The notes below the pieces were generated by a model. That model worked only from the letters and a program-made list of their open reading frames with translations. It was not told the DNA's origin and made no database searches. Position numbers and translations under genes: made by a program. A stretch of DNA of 64,000 bases, from positions 446,501 through 510,500 of the forward strand of contig JAQGDQ010000008.1 of assembly GCA_030141605.1 (NCBI GenBank), in the 5' to 3' direction. The stretch comes from Tubiluchus corallicola (Eukaryota > Priapulida > Priapulimorpha > Priapulimorphida > Tubiluchidae). How positions within the stretch are numbered: position 1 is the stretch's first letter; each line of letters opens with the position of its first letter. This document shows, piece after piece, positions 62,160-64,000 of the stretch.

Positions 62160-64000
62160 GAAGATTTACAGTGGACTCATCTTGCTGCCTCTTTTGCTTG
62201 TGTTAATAAACATCGCAAATTATTCTTTGGATTCGCTGCAGACGACAGACATGTTTGTTAGTCCATCACAAAGGGCTGTTTTGTCCAATTTGAGTTACTA
62301 TGGGAGCCCTTCTGAAAATTTGAATGCCAGCAATGACAGCTTTTTCCATCTTCCTTATGATTTATGTAGTCCGATTTCTGTACATTAGCAAAATATTAGT
62401 GGCTTGTATGCGAAAACTCAGGAAGTGTTAATCACTCACTAGGATCAATCTCAGATCCTACCAACAATGATCTGCATGTAGCCATGCATAGATTTTCTCA
62501 TCCGTAAAGGAAAATATCATTTCTATCTCTTAACGCCAGAAGCTTAAAAAACAAGCTGAATGATTTTACAATTTTCCATCGTGGTGTGTGTGTGAGATGT
62601 GGCTCAGTGACTCGGTCTACGATGGAGAAATACTACGCGAGCCATACATAATTATTAGAAAGGAAAGCTAAGACTCATATGGGTGCGTCTTCCTTGCGAT
62701 ACACGGAGACTGGCTACCCCAGTGGAAACAAAGTTTGGAATCTGACTGTGAAATTCTGTGGGCGGGGTAGAGTGTTCTACTAAAATCAGAAAATTGCTTG
62801 TTGGTGTATTTTACAGGCCGTCCTGTAGAGATATGCAATCTTAATTAGCCTATTTGTCGAAGCTGGGACAATCACTCGAGAAAGTTCAGATGTGTAAGAG
62901 TGAGCACAATCATATTATGGTATAGTACTAATGGGAAACTTAAATACACATGCAGATTGGACTGCATTTTCAAGCATTGCAAGCGACGCAGTAGACGAAA
63001 ATATCAATGATTTCTTAGATGAGTTGAATCTCACCCAGCTAGTGACTGAGCCCACGTTTCCTCAGTACTGTGTACCAGGAACAAGATCTAGAACACTGGA
63101 ACTCTTGCATTAGTAACCTTACTGCTGTCTCTAGTTTGAACATCGTAAACAATATAAGCATAATCTAGGATCATTCTGCTGCTTCAAATTTTAGTAGTAA
63201 GTAGCGAAAGGCAATTTCCAAACTAGTTTATATTTATAAAAATGCTGACTTCTGTCGCTTGAATTCATTATTACATTATACGCCATGTGATATTTGTTAT
63301 GTTGATAACACAAATTTTGACCAGTTCTATGATCGATTGATTGATTTGTTAATGCTTGTGGGTGTGAAGCAGTGTTCTCTATAATAGGTGAAAGTATCAC
63401 CCCGGATTTCTAGCGATCTCTCCAAATTATGTACCAAAAAGCGTCAATTCTCCAGATGTGCATCATGCACTAACTATCCAAATGGCATGCTTAGACTTCG
63501 TAGGTTTAGTCGCTCACTTAAAGACAAGATCAACAAGTCAACTGCACAGTATTTAAATGTACTAGCACATAAGTCATAGACTGGCTCTAAGGTGTTTTGG
63601 CAATTCATCAGCCAAAGACGTAGAAGTAGTGTCCGGAAATTCAAATTTGATAAACAACACAGTCATCACTGACCCTGGGTCAATAGCCAAACATTTTAGT
63701 GATTTCTTGCAGAATCCTTTACTAGTGATTCTGATGGTGATCGTAATAGTTTGTGCTTATCTGATTGCCTATTCGCTCACCCGCACATAAGCGATCATAT
63801 ATCTAACATTGTTACATGTTTATTCCACTTTAGTAGCATTAAATATTACTAAATCAGTGGGGCTCGATGGCTTCCCAAATAAAAACGTCAAAGAGAGCGT
63901 GCCTAGCCTAGCTTCACCTCTTTATAGAATGTTTAATGAATTGTTGTCTTCACTTGGATGTCGCCCCTACATATAAAAGGAGTGGGAAAGACTAATTTAT
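62160..64000 (+). mobile_element. Decayed LINE (endonuclease to RT), running off the window
   Basis: Plus strand. Near 62600-62830 lie endonuclease remnants (YGCVFLAIHGDWLPQWKQSL). At 62931-63113 lies the endonuclease end (GNLNTHADWTAFSSI, NLTQLVTEPTFP, a GDFNxPxxDW-type region with GD changed to GN). At 63388-63640 lies the EN-RT linker (LKDKINKSTAQYLNVLAH). From 63840 lies the RT start (SVGLDGFPNK, then SPLYRMFNELLSS). Several frameshifts and stops are present. Motifs match the jockey/CR1/L2-like LINE at 22990-26290. The 5' limit is uncertain. Confidence 0.7.

Noticed and set aside
1-64000. CRISPR array, operon, prophage or other prokaryotic-type system
   Set aside because: The window has spliced metazoan genes; no spaced identical repeats or clustered intronless operon-like genes were seen.

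Overview
The window is nuclear DNA of an animal. It is AT-rich, has introns with normal GT-AG borders, and carries many non-LTR retrotransposon (LINE) and terminal-inverted-repeat (TIR) transposon remnants. The nucleoporin, SUMO-E1, SRP and reticulocalbin genes are general eukaryotic genes. An ankyrin plus SOCS-box gene points to Metazoa. I cannot fix the phylum; the density of jockey/CR1/L2-type LINEs and small TIR elements would fit a sponge, a cnidarian or another invertebrate.

Layout. Positions 247-1645 (minus) hold four phase-compatible putative exons of an unrecognised, possibly Death-fold protein. 2882-5735 (plus) is a complete five-exon SRP19. 7480-16525 (minus) is NUP35, with eight exons found and the first exon not securely placed; SRP19 and NUP35 are convergent. 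16526-29660 is gene-poor and repeat-rich: a LINE fragment interrupted by a 730 bp TIR element with a 9 bp target duplication, a triplet microsatellite, tRNA-like tandem repeats and a long decayed LINE. 29667-34089 (plus) is a five-exon ASB-type gene with nine ankyrin repeats and a SOCS box. 36533-37486 (minus) is an intronless CREC-family (reticulocalbin-like) gene with six EF-hands and a C-terminal RDEL. 37487-44454 is intergenic, with a foldback-like element and microsatellites. 44455-61263 (plus) holds the first fourteen exons (490 residues) of UBA2/SAE2; its 3' part lies beyond the window. Its introns contain a 5'-truncated RTE-like LINE with an open reading frame and a 9 bp target duplication, a decayed LINE, and a 1.84 kb element flanked by TTAA. 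From about 62160 to the end lies another decayed LINE.

The host genes do not form a pathway or operon. They are neighbouring cellular genes: SRP19 (ER targeting), NUP35 (nuclear pore), ASB-like (Cullin5 ubiquitin ligase receptor), CREC (ER calcium-binding protein) and UBA2 (SUMO activation). I found no novel multi-gene system. The most interesting items are the nested TE, the possible NUP35 first exon inside it, the uncharacterised Death-like gene, the intronless CREC gene and several apparently undescribed non-autonomous TE families. All gene models were built by eye from splice sites, reading phase and remembered family motifs; no alignment or database search was run.
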